A stretch of 64,000 nt of DNA, taken from Fasciola hepatica (taxonomy: Eukaryota > Platyhelminthes > Trematoda > Plagiorchiida > Fasciolidae). This document shows positions 24,567 to 39,500 of the stretch, piece by piece; the stretch's first letter is position 1, and every line of letters starts with the position of its first letter. The notes below the pieces were generated by a model, which saw nothing but the letters and a program-made list of their open reading frames with translations, was not told where the DNA came from and ran no database searches. The stretch spans positions 5,208,001-5,272,000 of the forward strand of contig CANUEZ040000129.1 of NCBI GenBank assembly GCA_948099385.1. Direction: 5' to 3'. The position numbers and the translations under genes were made by a program.

Positions 24567-27500
24567 GTAAGTCATGGAATAACTAAATATTCATGAGATC
24601 ATTTTTTTATTTAAATGCTACTGTACTCTGTTTCAAACTTGACTTTAGTGTATTTCAAGGATATGTATCTAAGGTTTATCGAGGCTGTGTTCCTTTTCAG
24701 CAGAAAAGCTAGTGCTTAACGAGGATATTTCATGTGCTCAGTTAGCGACTAGATAGGACACATTTTACAAGTCAGATTCAAAAACTACTTAGTGTGGCTC
24801 CAGCGTGTTAGAATTCCGTGGGTGGTTGTTGACCACGAAAATAAACAGGAGATTTTCACTTATTAATGGGGAAAGCTCCCCTCGTTTTTTGCATGTGGTC
24901 TAACTTTGGATTTTGTTCACCGTCAACACTAGCAATTTGAGAAATCTTTTACTGCCGTCCTCACCCAATGGATTCCATTCTCACCAATGAGTGTGTTTGT
25001 AATACACAACCACTGTAAAATTCCTCTGACTAGAAACTAATTCTAAGAAGACTATGTGGAATAAAAAGAATTCATGTCACTAGCGTGAATTAACGTTTTG
25101 ACCAGGTTACAAGTGTGAAGCCCTCGATTGAATGAAATCGTTTGTTTGCCGCAGATTTGGCATACTATTGTATGATGAATTCATTCGGAAGATGCGTACA
25201 ATGATTATCAAGTTGTGTGTAATGCTGTGTTCAAGTTAAATAATGACAAGATTAGGTAATGAATAAACGCTCCGCTGAGAACCGTACAATTTCTCATCCT
25301 AAGGGTCCATTCGAATAATACTTTCACTTAGTATGCCTATTTAAGTATAAACGTATGGAGCGTACCTCTCAGTGCAAGTATTATTTCTGTTGAATCGGTA
25401 GGACACACCAAAACTCAGAGGTGAAATGCGTTCAAAACCCTTCAGATTACGGTGGAAACGAAAACCACCTGAACTGAATGCAACCTGAGTTTGTTCACTA
25501 TTCAGATACGTACACTGTATAAATCCTTCCCGATCGTCTCAAGGTTGTCACAGGTTGACACACTATCTACACTGTGGTTCTAAGCATTTCGCAGTCAAAA
25601 CTCTTAGTGATAAACGAGCGAATATTTGCAACTGAGTATGATTTCCCAGCTATTTTGATTATCATCGACCTAAGCCTTGCTGTCACACACTTCGAAAGAA
25701 TGACGACGCATGACCGCCGTGAACAGCAATTGATGACTCGTTCCTAACATCTGGGTCTGTGGGTTGGATGATAACAGACTGTACATTACTGAAACACGTT
25801 GATTCTGCCTGTGTTCGCATGTGATTGTAAGGGTTTGATACAGTACCCCACTAAAAAATTCAACATTCATTCTTTTTTTCAGTAAAATGTGATTATGAAG
25901 AAGAGAGTGAGTTCAAAGCATAGACCTACTTGTTTAGGAGCACAGTATGTTTCAGTCCTCGAAACAAGTCACGAACCTTTTGGTCTTTGATACACTGCGA
26001 GTTCGAACATGTTACAGTCTGACTATAGCGTAGCACTTCTAACAGATATCGTGTTCTACATGACCTATAAGTGACTTTCTAGAGTTCATATCAAATTGAC
26101 CATAGTTATCATACTGGGATAAGGTTATTTGTTTGCAGTTGTATGCGATCCCGCCCGAAATTCTGTGCATTTATTGATAGACAACCTCCCCGTAAGCTGC
26201 CTTCTCACACTCGAAATGTGAAATCACAAAAACCCTTTGGCAGGAAGCCATCATGCTTCAATTTAGAAAATACCATTTACCTTCTGTGTGTCCGACCTTG
26301 AGAAACTTAATAACTGGGCCCCAACGGATTCAAAACTTATCTTGCTGTGGCCAAAGCCAAAACGTTTTGTTGACTTGTATAACACTTTACTAAAACATCA
26401 TTGAACTTAAGAGACTATTCTGTGTGTAAAAGCACTTATGAAAGCTCAGTATAAAAATGGAAAGCGCGAAATTAGTGTTTCTACTCTCGAAGCACCTGGC
26501 GAATGTACAACAAAACTTATATTTTAAAATTCCCCTAACTCAAGAATACTTGAAGTGAAAACGAGCACATGAAACGCTGCAGTCATTGTACGTTTAGACA
26601 AGCTAATTCAATCTACTGCAAGTCAGTTCAACGGGTTTGCTAACTGCAGTTGCTCGGTTCACACAACTGTTGTTCGACCTTAACTATATGAGCTTTGGTG
26701 ACAGTCGTCTGCCCGCCCACGATGTGATAATGCATATGTCGAAGCAAACGCAGGTATTGTCCTACTGCATTCCTTAAAATACACATTTCGTATCCAGAAT
26801 TAAAGGGAGTTCAGGTCTGCTGCAGTAGCCAGCGTTAAAATGCTTTTCAAGCCCCGAATATAAGCAGCAAAGTGGAACAGTTACTAGGTGTGAAGAATTC
26901 ATGAATGGGCTTGAAAGGGACTGAGTTTACTACTGGCGTGCATTGGTCTACGATACACCACTTTCGACTGGTAGATATGGTAGAATACAGTACAAACCTC
27001 AGTTGTACATTTCGACTACCAGTTGTGAACCGGCACGTCACTTGGGCCTCGTAACAGTTGATCCAATTTGGGGTTGTGCGTTGGTGATACATGGCACTGT
27101 TCTTGTTGAATGAATCAGGTTGCTAAACCAAGCATTGCGTATCTAGGGCCCGATCCGGGATACAGGCTCAAGAGCGGGATTACCGTCTCGGAATATCAAG
27201 GTGAACCTGTGATTAGTGGAACAGTTTGACCATAATTTCTTTTGTAACATGACCCCTTGAACTGTCTCTGCCACGCAGTGGTAGAAGGAATTCCACCAAA
27301 ATAGGCATGATTGATTTGAAACGACATTTTTGTTGTGAATCCGGATAGCTTACCGGTTTGATGTGGAATTAAATCACTCATGCAGTCCTGCAGTCCGCAA
27401 TCATAAGTCGTAGGATATAAACTGCTGACGTATATGAGTATAGCTTAACGAACAATCTGTTGTGATGATTTTGATTGTGAGTTGGATAACAACACCACAT

Positions 27501-30500
27501 TCAATAGCAATCTGTGTCCCACAACTGGAAAAAAAGTAGATAAATTGGATTGTACATAAATTTGTCTATGAAAACACTTTCCCCCGGTGACTTTCGAGCT
27601 GATTAGGTTGTCTACCCATCACCCGGATATTCGAGGTTCGAATCTTACCATCATCGGTCACTATGATGATACAGAGCATTCCTCACTGTAGGCCGATTCT
27701 TAATCACCCCTAGCCTTGTCGAAACGTTTGTGGTTCTCCATTTCAAGTCTTAGGGTGAAAATGACAATAATTTTAAGAAGTGCAGAGGACCTTCCTAGCT
27801 AACCTGCACCCCCATTCCACTGTACTGATTAGCAGGCATGTAACCGACAAGAAAAGGTTTAAAGTGCACGTACAAATATTTTCAATACTGAGAAATGCTC
27901 TGTAGGTGCATAATTTTGCAACCTCTGTAATCCACACTATGTTAACAGGTTCATGCAGTGAGTTATACCCAGAAAACTCTTTTTTTAGAGTTAAACAGTT
28001 TACTGTCCACATGTATTTAACCGTAGGAAGTTCAATTCAGATCTTGTGTTTTATTCGGCACAATGTAGTCCATCCAATGCGTTCCGCGATGCTGCAGATA
28101 TTTTAGGCGCCATGATTTTAAGACGGTCTATTCATAGTCTGGTAAATTGATGGAAAAGAGTTGTAAACTTCCCGTTTCATATTTTACCACCGAATTGCAG
28201 GAACTAGTTATACGTGATCAATAGAACTGGCCCTTCATTGTATTATCCTTGACCGTGAAATGCTTCAGCGAAATTTGCATCGAGGATGAGCATTTCCACG
28301 TTAGCACCCCTTTAGAACATATTATTTTACCGAAAATCCGATATTCTCATCCACGCTTATCAATGTCCCTGAGTTGACGTGTCTCGCACGAAATTCACCA
28401 AACAAAAAGAACCTGAGGAGAACGGTGCGAAGACCTCTTTGGATTAACATGCCCAATACCAATTATACTATTCAAATCGCCAATTACACTATCTGCAAAA
28501 CGGAGAATTGTAGCGGTTGCTTTATTTAGGAAAAAGAGAATACAGGAAATCAAACCACTAACAAGAAGGCTGACGAATGAGTAGACAGATACTGCAGATT
28601 ACAATCAGTGGATATGGCCAATTACTCTGCTACTTTCCTCATTCATAGAACCAACAGCAATCGATTGCTTTCATTTGCGGCAGGTTCTTGCACTTTAATG
28701 TTTATCAGAAATGAAGTGGAGAATGCAATTCACTTTCTCGAGCGTGTAAACTGTGTAAAGTATCTCGGCGTCACTTCACAGGAAAGCTTTTACTGGTCTC
28801 TACCTTGTAGAATCTCTGTCGAGAAATTGCGTCGACTGTCCTTTAAAATTCGCAGACTTTGACCATTCAGTGCTCCGTATTCTGTTATTTGTTCCTTCGT
28901 ACACTGGTGTACATTTGCAACAGTCCAATACTAATCTCCGGTACTTTTCCGTTGTTTATTGAAAAAAGCACTATCACTTTTCGTAGAGGTTTGCGCCACA
29001 TCAGTATTATAATCTTGAGGGACATCGCACTTAGATTATGTAAAAAGCAAATGGTAGCTTCCTTTCCTGACTGTTCATGCCCAGTGAATTACGAATTCTT
29101 TCTCACCCAATCCTAAACGTTGATCCGTCCCATAGTTAGACTAGTTCATTCAAAATTATTCATGAGCAATACTTCACAATTTCTTTCCATGCCCTTGCCT
29201 TATCAAACAAGGATGCAGTTTTATCGGAATTGCTAATCCACTTTAGCTTGCAGATATTTTCTCAATTTTTCCTAATCGACGGCTCAAAACCCCAGTGGAA
29301 TGGTTCTTAAGTCAATATCACAACAACCAGTGTAAACTAAAGATTTCACTGGAATGGAAGCTTCTGTTAGATCATCATCTTCGGTTTGCGTGTACAACCT
29401 ACAAGTTATCATGAACAGTGAAAAGATCTGTCTAGCTTCATCCTGATGTCTTCAAACTGGAATAGATGAAGTTGCTCCAGGCGAATTTTCACAATGAGAT
29501 CATCGGGAGAACAGAACCAGGGTAGAACAATGCAAGAATCTCGTTTGATTGATGTAGCCAATGCTAGTCATTCTATTCAGATCACCAATTTCACATTGCA
29601 ACTCAGCGAGGCTTTGCGACAGCCAGATACCGAAACAGTGAATACTGGAAATAAAAACAAGAAAGTGAAGTATACAAAATTAAGGGCTAGGCACTGCTGA
29701 TCTTGATCTTTGAGAGTTAATCGATAGATATAACCAAATACTTTCCCTGTAGTCCTTGAATAATCGCGGTAACTCGAATTTATTGTATCTTATTTGCAAT
29801 GACTTTTTACCATTCAATGCCAAATATATATCTTTTGAGAAAAAATGGGAGAACAGAAGTGGAAAACGGATATTTTTTACGATGCTGCTTGGTCTGATGT
29901 GCTGTGCACTGCGATTTGTTTCGTTAGCAATAGTGGTTCCTATTATTTACATTTGTTCATCGCATTTGCTTTCGAATAATTTTCTTCTAGGACGAGGTCG
30001 TAAGTTATTCTGACATTTGCTATGCTCCTTTAGAAATGATGCTCTTCTGAATGTTTTACCTACAAGTATTGGTGTTTTTCTGTTCCGTCCCGTTGGTTCT
30101 AGTGAGAAGACTCTCCTGCCTGCCAATCCTCACAATTTAATAGTACAAAATATATTGATTATATCAGATATGTTTTGATCAAAACCATAACCTTGCATAG
30201 AAGCTTAATGATAGATCTGAACGGCCCGTTCAACTGGTTCGTGTGATTGCACTTGGATTGGTTGATTCAGCTCTCTTTTGTTCAGACCAATGTTGACCAC
30301 TGATTAGTCCATTGATCGTTTCACCGTTTCCAATCCTGTCACCGATTCTGGTCAGCTAATCACATGCTGTCTACTCCACTGCCTCCGACGGTGTGCTTAA
30401 ATCTGGATGGGCTACCGCGTGCTGTCTGACTGCTGAAACCGGGGATCTGGCAAAGCTTTGTGCCCATTCTCTCACAGTTGGTAACTCCCCATTTGGAATT

Positions 30501-33500
30501 TGAGATTCTCAGCAATGAAGAGATATTTCCACCATTCTCCTATGATTTGCTGATTTACATTTTGTATCAGATTTTCTGAGACGAAATGCAGGTCCGTTGA
30601 CAGTTAATGAATTAATTAATATGATTCATCATGCAGCTTCAACGCTCAACTCACCATTGAAAACCATGGAAGCACTGTACAGCTGTTTCATCCTTGTTGG
30701 GACTCTTCAGCAATGTATATCCACCGAGCCCCCACGGGGACTCGAACCCGGGGAAGCGGGTTGTTACCGTTCAAAAGCCAGTGACGGAAGGGTGCTATAT
30801 CATGTAGTGTAGATGTTCAACAAACCATTAGGAGCCATGGCGGATAGCCTTGTGGTTAAGGTGTTCGATTCACAATCGTCCACCCCTTGTTCGAATCCTC
30901 GTGGGGGCTCGGTGGATGTGCACTGCTGATGATTCCCAACAAGGATGAAACAGCTGTACAGTGCTTCCATGGTTTTCAATGGTGGGTTGAGCTTTACAGC
31001 TGCATGATGAATCATATTATACAAATCTAATCTCTTACTACTAAATTGCAAATGAATTAGTTTTGCATTTGTGATTATGAATGAAGTGCAGTTTGGCGCT
31101 TTGTTTATGCATCAGGATAGTGTTGCCACTGACAGCATGGGAAGGGAATGGGTTTGTTTTTTGGCGGTAATTCCATTTTCCGTGATGGCAGTTGAACTTT
31201 CTGGGCTGTTGTCAGGGCCCAAAAGGACTCCTTTTGAGTCTGATAGTGATATTTTACTATTGCTATGAAATTTCTTGAATGTCCAACTTTACTGATCCAA
31301 ATTATATCCCAATGTTTCTTTATTCTAGGATATGTTCGTAAGTCGATTGCACTTTTCCTACACATCTTCAATACGATCAATTTTATTTGCACTTCGTGAA
31401 AATCTAGAGATGATGACACTGCAGTACGAACAGATGTTGCATTGTTTTTCCTATGACTGCTATTTCAGCTCACAAAATCCAGGCTGGATGATCATGGGCT
31501 TAAATGAAGGTCACTGTTATAGAGCTACACAGGAACTGGATAGCAGTTCTATAGTTCATAAGTAAAGAAGAGAGTTTAGTCGGCTTTCGATACGGTCGCC
31601 GACCGCAGAATACGCGCACTTGTTCCTCATTCCACCGATTCCATACTTAGCTTACAAAGCCAAAATATATGAAATGGTATAGCTTTGCCACGCCCGGGTG
31701 AGAACATAGTATAAACTAATGAGACATCATAAGCGAACAGTAACGGCTTCAGCAAGGGCTAGGATCCGCTGTGAGACTGGCTTCAGCCAATTGGGAGATT
31801 GGTGCACCGAAATGTAGATTCATTCGGTGTAGGTCTTGTGACTGATGTTGATTATGAAACCGAGGGAAGAATTGCGTTTTTGTGCATGTGTATCGAGCTC
31901 GTCCTGGCCTAACTGTTTATAGCACCATAAAGGTGATTTACAACAAATTGAATGTCACTTTTGACTGATAATAATAATCAGTAAAAACGGTAAATGCGAA
32001 ATTAGAAATACACAAAATCGACTTTTGGCAAGCGAGGGTTGTTTCTTTTTTGTTTGAACTGTTTTGAAACACTAATGGGTTTTCCAAGTAGTGTTTTATT
32101 CTGTTGATTTTCGAAGAATATTTCTGTTATTATTGTGGTTCCAACACTCTGTTTTCAGTACGTGGACGTAAGTAGTATGGTTGGGTCGGCGAAGTTTTAG
32201 CCGCGTTACTCGATAAAGTAAAACAAATACCAAATTTTATTAATATCAACCGTGATAAATAAGATTCAGTGCCGTTTATTACCCTTTGGTTTGCAACAAA
32301 AAAGAGAGTAAAAATCGATTTGAAAGAGATTCTCAAATGTACTGGTGAACAAAGATTATTTTGTCCATTTTTTTGCACTTCGACTTACGAAAATGTGTGC
32401 AACTCAGAAGTCTAATTTATTCACTTGCTTTCCGATCACCCGACTCTAGTTGTTGACAGAATGAGCGTTCTGTTCCGAGATGAGACCTCAGTGGGCTACA
32501 TTACAGAATAAAATAGTAATCAAAAGAAGAACATGCAATAGTATATGATAGAACCAAGAAATTCGTAACTCAGTCGGTGAACCGCACGCAGAAACGGCCG
32601 GAAAACGGGAAAAAGAAATGGCAAACCAATCATTGACTGACGTTGGTATAATATATGACTTCATTCGAATTTGAGTGAGTAGCCTCAAGTAATATTTCGA
32701 CTGGTTTTGGCAAAACTGGGGATATCGTCTAAATTCCGTGCACAACTACGTGCCCTAGAAAGGCGAAACTATTTGTTGACGAAATTAGATGTCAAAGTTA
32801 ATACCTATGCACTTACGCCTCCGAGTACGGAACAAGGGATGTGTTTCTCAGATGCTCTTGTGTTTCTATTTTGATTGTACTTGTAAATTATATTATTATA
32901 TTAACCTTAAATGAAGCTGTCGCATGTTTTGACAATAAGAATAATCACCGAACTACTCGATTTACAGCACCAGGCCGTAAGTGATTTGGGAATCACCTCG
33001 CCCATAGTCTATTTTCCTGGTGCACCGCCGTACATTGACCTACACAAAAATGGACTCTATTCGAATCTGAATAGTTGTCAAGCGTGGTCATTTAAGTTAT
33101 TTTCTATTATTTTTTGCTCAATAATTAGGGCTTTTTTATGGCAATAATTATCGGGTTTGAGAGTCCACGGCCCTATAGGAAGAAGTTGGGATAATGACAC
33201 TTTGGACTTGCAATAGATCATCACATTAGGTCTCCAGGTGTCAGGTGTGATAAACAGCCGTGGAACAGTGTAGGGTTACCTGCCAGCAATGGGATCAACA
33301 TGGAAGGAACCCATTCATCACAACTTTGAGATGATAGAAGCTTATACCCCCAAACTTCGCATTCCTGAACTAAACACACGACAAATTCAGTTCCCAACAA
33401 ATAAATCCACGAGTTGAATGATAACTAGCACAGGATTTTTCAGCGCGCGGACTTGCATCAGCACTACGGAATAACAAATAAATCTTTCTCCAACCGATAG

Positions 33501-36500
33501 AACGCCTTATCTGCTTGCGGTTAAAATATTCTGGTCAATTGAACATAGTTTTTGCTGCTGGAAAAGTGGACTTCATAGTGAATGGAATATATAACCAACA
33601 TTGTCGTTATTAAATGCTTCAGTTTACCTATATTAATCGGATCGTGTCCTCTCACTGAAAAATCAAAGATTTCATTCTCATCAAAAGTGTCCCGGTCAAG
33701 AAGCACCACCGAGTACTTTCATTCCTGACAAACGATACGTGTGTGAATGCTTCCAAATTTCCTCACCTAGCTATTTTTTGTATCTGTTCTAATTTACAAT
33801 TTAGCTCCAGGATGTGAGTTTACTTTCCCGTTAGTAGATGAAAAGTGAAGCGAAAGAATTGAAATGCCTTTCCATTTTCAAGCAACAATATATATCCAGG
33901 ATAAATTTGCTAAAAACCTTTAAATCCAGTGGACTGTTATTCAGAGAAGTAAATTTCAGGACTATTAGGCTCTCGGGAGGAATAAGTTCGACATCACACT
34001 AACTAGTATTCGTTTGATAAACACTGAACAACAAAAATATCGGACTTGTTGATGATCTTCCCACATGTTACAGTTTTTTACCTTCGAACGAAATCATACC
34101 TGGTCAGAAAGACCATTTGAGGAATCCTATACGGCAGAAAAATTAGGGAGAGAGAAAAGAGTTTTCATCCAAAGAAACTACGATGAAAGCTCAGCGACTA
34201 TTCGGGGAGACTTTTTTAGCCAACGACCAAAGTGAGTTCGATACACTTGAGGGCATACAAGATCCCCTTGGGTGTGTTTGTGCTTTAGAACAGTTTCTGC
34301 TTATGCTAGTGTCCAACAGAACACAAGATAACGCTCTATTCTAACATGATAATGGTTCCCTCCGCAGCCAACTTACCACAAATGTTTGCTCCAGTATTGA
34401 GCCATTGCGCCTGATGACTAGGCTAGTGGTTGTGTTGGTTGATAAAAAAATCTTAACACCTGATAGTCAGTGACGATGGTGAAGTTGGCACTGAACATTT
34501 ATTTGCGTAGGCACTTCACTCCCCAGTATACATCCAGTGCCTCCCTCTGGGTCTGATAATAACTCCTTTCAGCTTTTTTTGGGTAGCTGTAAAATACAGA
34601 TCGCACGTCGGCTACGTTGTTCCAGAATAGCACCGATGCTTGTCGAAGACGCATCAGTGATTGCGGTGGTGTGATCCTTCGGTGTAAAGGGTTTTAAATC
34701 AACATTCGACTTCAGAATTGCTAACAGATTAAGCGGTGTTTGCTCCAACAGTGGAGACCATGAAAAATAGGGGAAGGAATGCCACGCAAACAGTTACTCT
34801 TCCAAGACAAAAACTGGAATGAACCGAGAATAATACTATAGTGCATCCCGAACAAAACCAAGTTCATTAAAGTTGTTGGGCTAAGGTACATCAATGTAAG
34901 ACAACAACCGCTTGCGATCAGGAGAAATGGCATCAGATTTCGTGGTATACCCAGGGCGCGAAAACCGTGGAACACCAAAAACACTTGTTTGAGTTGATTA
35001 TGACTTCAAACTGGAGAAACCTTTCTAATAAAAAATAAAGTCGGGAACAGTGGACAACTTTAGAAAGACTATGAAAAACATCTTGATGGAATTCTATTGC
35101 ATCGAGACCAGCCGTGATGAAATTGAGGGACTGTTAGGATATCGCAGACTACGTGTGCAAACCACAAGCTAGAACATTATACTTGTAAAGACCAAGTGGA
35201 GTACTCATTGCTGTCAACAGACTAGATTTCCCATCAAGCGAAATTTGTAAACATGCATTCACGAGATCATTCTTGGAAAAAAACTGTGGAACCTGAAAGA
35301 CGACAGAGCACATCCCCCGTTTCTTTGGTAGTACGTGCGCCATGCAGTAGTCTTTTGTTGAGAGTCAACCGATAATCGCCACATATCGGTGGGGTTTCGC
35401 CATTTGACTTCAGGGGTTTATAGCGGGTGTAGCCCAGCTAGTGGGCGATGGTACCTTTATCAGACAGATTTCATAGCAAGGCAAACCGGTTCAAGCAGAC
35501 CAAATTGCATAGTGCGCCGTTTGAAGATATTGGGCCCCCAGGCAATTCCGCTAAACCACTTTTTATTATGCGGATTATTTACCCTCCCTACAACCCTGGA
35601 GCATTTTAGAATAAGTTATCGAGGGTGAGACCCATCACTCTGAGTGCTAAACAACGATGATGAATATGCGCATTACGGGAAAATGATTGGAGACGGGATT
35701 TAGAAATGACAGACTCGTTATTGCCTGAGTCAAAAGTCATTTCATGAGAAATACTGCTCGGAGTTATAAAAGACTTTCGAGTGCGGCTAGTGAACGTGTC
35801 TTCTATCCGGTCTGGCACCGAAATACCAACGTTATCCCCTCAATCAAAAGAATAGAGAAGATGCAAGTCGCTTAAAAGATACAAGAGTGTATTCTATTTA
35901 TCAGGGCATCAAAACAGTACCAATACGAGAGATACACCGAACGGATATGAACGCAATGGCTCAGCAGAATGCGGGCCGCGAGCGCGTACAATCGGCGAAG
36001 GACGGAAAATGAAAGTGATTCAGAAGGAGGTCGACGGAAACCTCGGAAAAGTCAGTCCAGTTAAACGTACGCAACCGAACAAAACAGTGAGGTCGATGTC
36101 AAACATCAGGAAGGATCGTAAAGAATATAGACTCAAAATGATGTCCAGAAAACGGTCATTTTCTCAGAACGATCGAGGTCAGTACAGATTAAACGAAGTT
36201 TGAGAAGCATGAGACGGAGGATTACGGACAATAGCCATAGCAACTGAAGGAAGCTCATTTTCAAGTGACGTGGGGTTGGAATCTGAGTTAAGGGCCATGC
36301 GACATATCTTACTTTGTTGACAAACACTCTAGAAATGATCGGCTGCACCACAGAAAAACAGAGAACTACGGTGTGGGCAGAAAAACGGAATGTAGATGTC
36401 CACAGGAAGCACACTGTCCCAGAGATTTCTGCACGGGAGCGTGAGAATTGCTGGGACCCTTGAGAAAATCATCACTGGTGAGGTAACCACCCAAAGGCTT

Positions 36501-39500
36501 GAAAGATTGAGGTTTTAGTCGTATTTCTCTATGGTGTGTGGTTAAACTGAATGGTTTACGAATGGAGTTATGGATTTTACGTACTAAAACTGGCCGAAAG
36601 TAGTTCCAATGCTCTGAAACGTTTGGTCACTCCGAGATAGTAGTTTTCTCTGGAGTTCCCGTATATTTACTCCAGCAATAGAAACATCTCGAGGATGATC
36701 ATTCAACTGTGCACCATAATCACACTTGTAGGCTTGCATCTGAAGCCTGGGAATGAATGCATGAAAGGACGGGTCGTCTATGCGGACTAGAGAGCTGAAT
36801 GTCTAACTGGTACAAATATGAGCTGAATGCATATTTCTCTTGTTTTCAGGTACTGGCCGTAAGTCGCACACCACTGCTTCAGCACGCATTCATTTCCTGA
36901 CTTATCAACCAGTTGCATTTAAGACGGTCTTATAGTTCTCCGTTTTGTAATACGAACCATCCATATCCAATTTAGGACTTACCAATTTCATTCCATTTTT
37001 GCTTATCTGCTTTTCACTAAAGCGTAGAAACCGTCATTTTAAAAGCAACTATTATAATACGCTAGTGGGATCATATCAAAATTTTAGGACCAAATTTTGT
37101 CGATTCAATTAGTAGGGGTCTAGAAAGTATTTGATGAAAATTCTTATGATCTGGTTTCGTGGCCGCGGAGAATTGTTGCAAAAAATGTAACATTTTGTTA
37201 TTCCGAGGGCTTTCGTTACACTCTGTACCACATTGGGTTTCAGTAACGAGAAATTCTCATCAATTATGGCTGATTTATCTTGAGACGGAGTTTAACATTT
37301 TCTGCCTCTTTTGGGGCTCATTTTTCTGTTATAGCGAAAGGAGGTACGTGAACGGTACACGAGAAAATGTTGTGCCAATTATTTTCTTTTGGTTGGGTAT
37401 CTAGAGAGCAAGTTGATTGGGCCAGTATCTGAATATTTGCTCATTCCCTATACTTCCGAATAGAACCCCTTTGTATTGGCAGGCGCGAGGGAATATTGAA
37501 CGAATACTGACGATATATCCCTTATTATTAATTAAAATACTAATTTTTATTGCCGCCTTTTACTGAGTGTTAGGAAAAAACATGCCATATATCACCAGTA
37601 ACAAATAAGTACAGTGATAAAAATGATTTTCCTATCCTTGACAATTTTTATGTGGGTATGCAAAATCCTTCAAAACTGCTGTCTGTTATATACTCCGAAA
37701 GCTGGCCGGTAGTCTTTGAAGATAGTAGTTACCTGGATGACGCACTGCAATATAAGGATAAATGGCAACCAGACCCTGGGACGGGGAGTGGAGAATCGCA
37801 TAAGGTCTCAGTCGGTCAGAATTGGTAGCGAACCTGCTGATGGTGCAATCACGTGGACTGCCCCTGAGCGTAATACATGTATTAGGTATTCCCCACAAGT
37901 ACATAAGTCTACCAGAAGCTACGATATCCAACCAAATCAAATCTGGCCTACTATAACCAAATGTGGTCGTATCAAATCAGAACGAAGTGAATCTAGTACA
38001 ACTCGAATGAATCGGATGAATTTGAATTTCAGCGGCCTGTAAATGTGTCATTTGGTAAACTTAGTTAGAAACACTCTGAACATGATGGACTTCATATGAT
38101 ATGATGTTATTCTGTATAGTGAAAGGATACGTATACTGTATAACTCATCACGTGAAACTAAGTGCTGCAATAATATTAACTGCACATGATCATGACGTTC
38201 GATTTGCATCCCCACATGTCCACTGCTTTCATTCGCACTCTATACTTGCTTTCCTCAATTCGAACCAAACTGGCGCTTCAGAGAATGGAGGTGAGTCAGA
38301 AAAACCGATTGCCCACATGATGCTGTGCACTTCCGTATGGTGGACTGTGTAATTGAACTAAATTCCACTCTGCATACCACGGAGAATGTATTGACTTCGT
38401 GTGAATTAGTCACTTGAAAGTGAGCTATAAGTGCGGCGAACACGACTGGCGTTCATAATTGCAACGGAATATGCACCTCTGCAATTTGTTTCGAGTTGTA
38501 CGAACATTGAGTGGCTGGATACTAAAGAATTGTTAAATCCTCGGGTTAAATCAGGTAAACTGTGTGTTTACAAATGATGTTCCTTTAGGCTCATAGAGTC
38601 CACGTTTTCATGAAGAAGTATGATGTCACGAATTAAAATTAACATAATATGGTTCCATGGGACCAAAGAAAACTGAAATATTTATAGTCATTTCAACCCA
38701 TATCGACTGAAATGCAGTCGATTCGAAAGTTTTCGAGCTGCATGCATTCATGCTGGAGGTGAATAACGCGACTCATGATCGCACCTGTTTCACGTAATTT
38801 GATGAAGTTTGATGACATCAGGAATTGAACTGGGCAAAGCTTAGTATGTGATCAACTAATGTGGTCCCACTGCATTTTCGGACAATCACGTATAATTTTC
38901 ATTCTGGAGTATGAGGTAATCAAATTCACATTGACCGGCTCTGTGCTTTTACTCATGTCCATTTCATTATTTAGAGAAAGGCGGTGAGTCGTTTAGGCCA
39001 TTTTATCCCATCATCTACCTTTATTTGTATGGCTGAGATCCTACATACCGGAGCCGGCACATTAACTGTACACGAATAAAAGGTTCCGTAAAAGTAACTC
39101 ATTTGGTAATCCACTGACAACCACTAAAGTGCCGCCATCAATTTTTTGGGATCGTTCCGATAGTCACTGATTGAGAACGACTGAGATAGTTACAGATATC
39201 TTTTGATCATGTGATCCGCATTCGAGAATTGATAATAGCTTGGATTAAGAAAACAAAGCGGAACATGTGGTGCCCAATGCTTTACACTCTGTTAATTTGA
39301 TTAGTGGTGAAGCTGAAATGATCGGGTTTTGAAAAGCTCATCAAGTTCTGTACATTGGTTCAAATGAACCAGAGCTTCGTGCATTCACCACAGTCGAAAA
39401 GGTTGCGTAATAAACTACTGAAAATGTTCGTTATTGTTTGAGTTTGGGAGTTGATACGAGAGAATTTATGTGCAGCCTTCATCGCGGAATTTATTCTTTA

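Noticed and set aside
26139..26191. Possible exon after TTTGCAG reading I-V-C-D-P-A-R
   Set aside because: 53 bases to the only donor (GTAAGC) would change the phase, which breaks the register of all later exons.
34220..34231. 12-base segment between TTTTTTAG and GTGAGT
   Set aside because: Symmetric length and good splice sites, but it gives no Gly (S-N-D-Q) and lies next to the Gypsy remains; probably chance.
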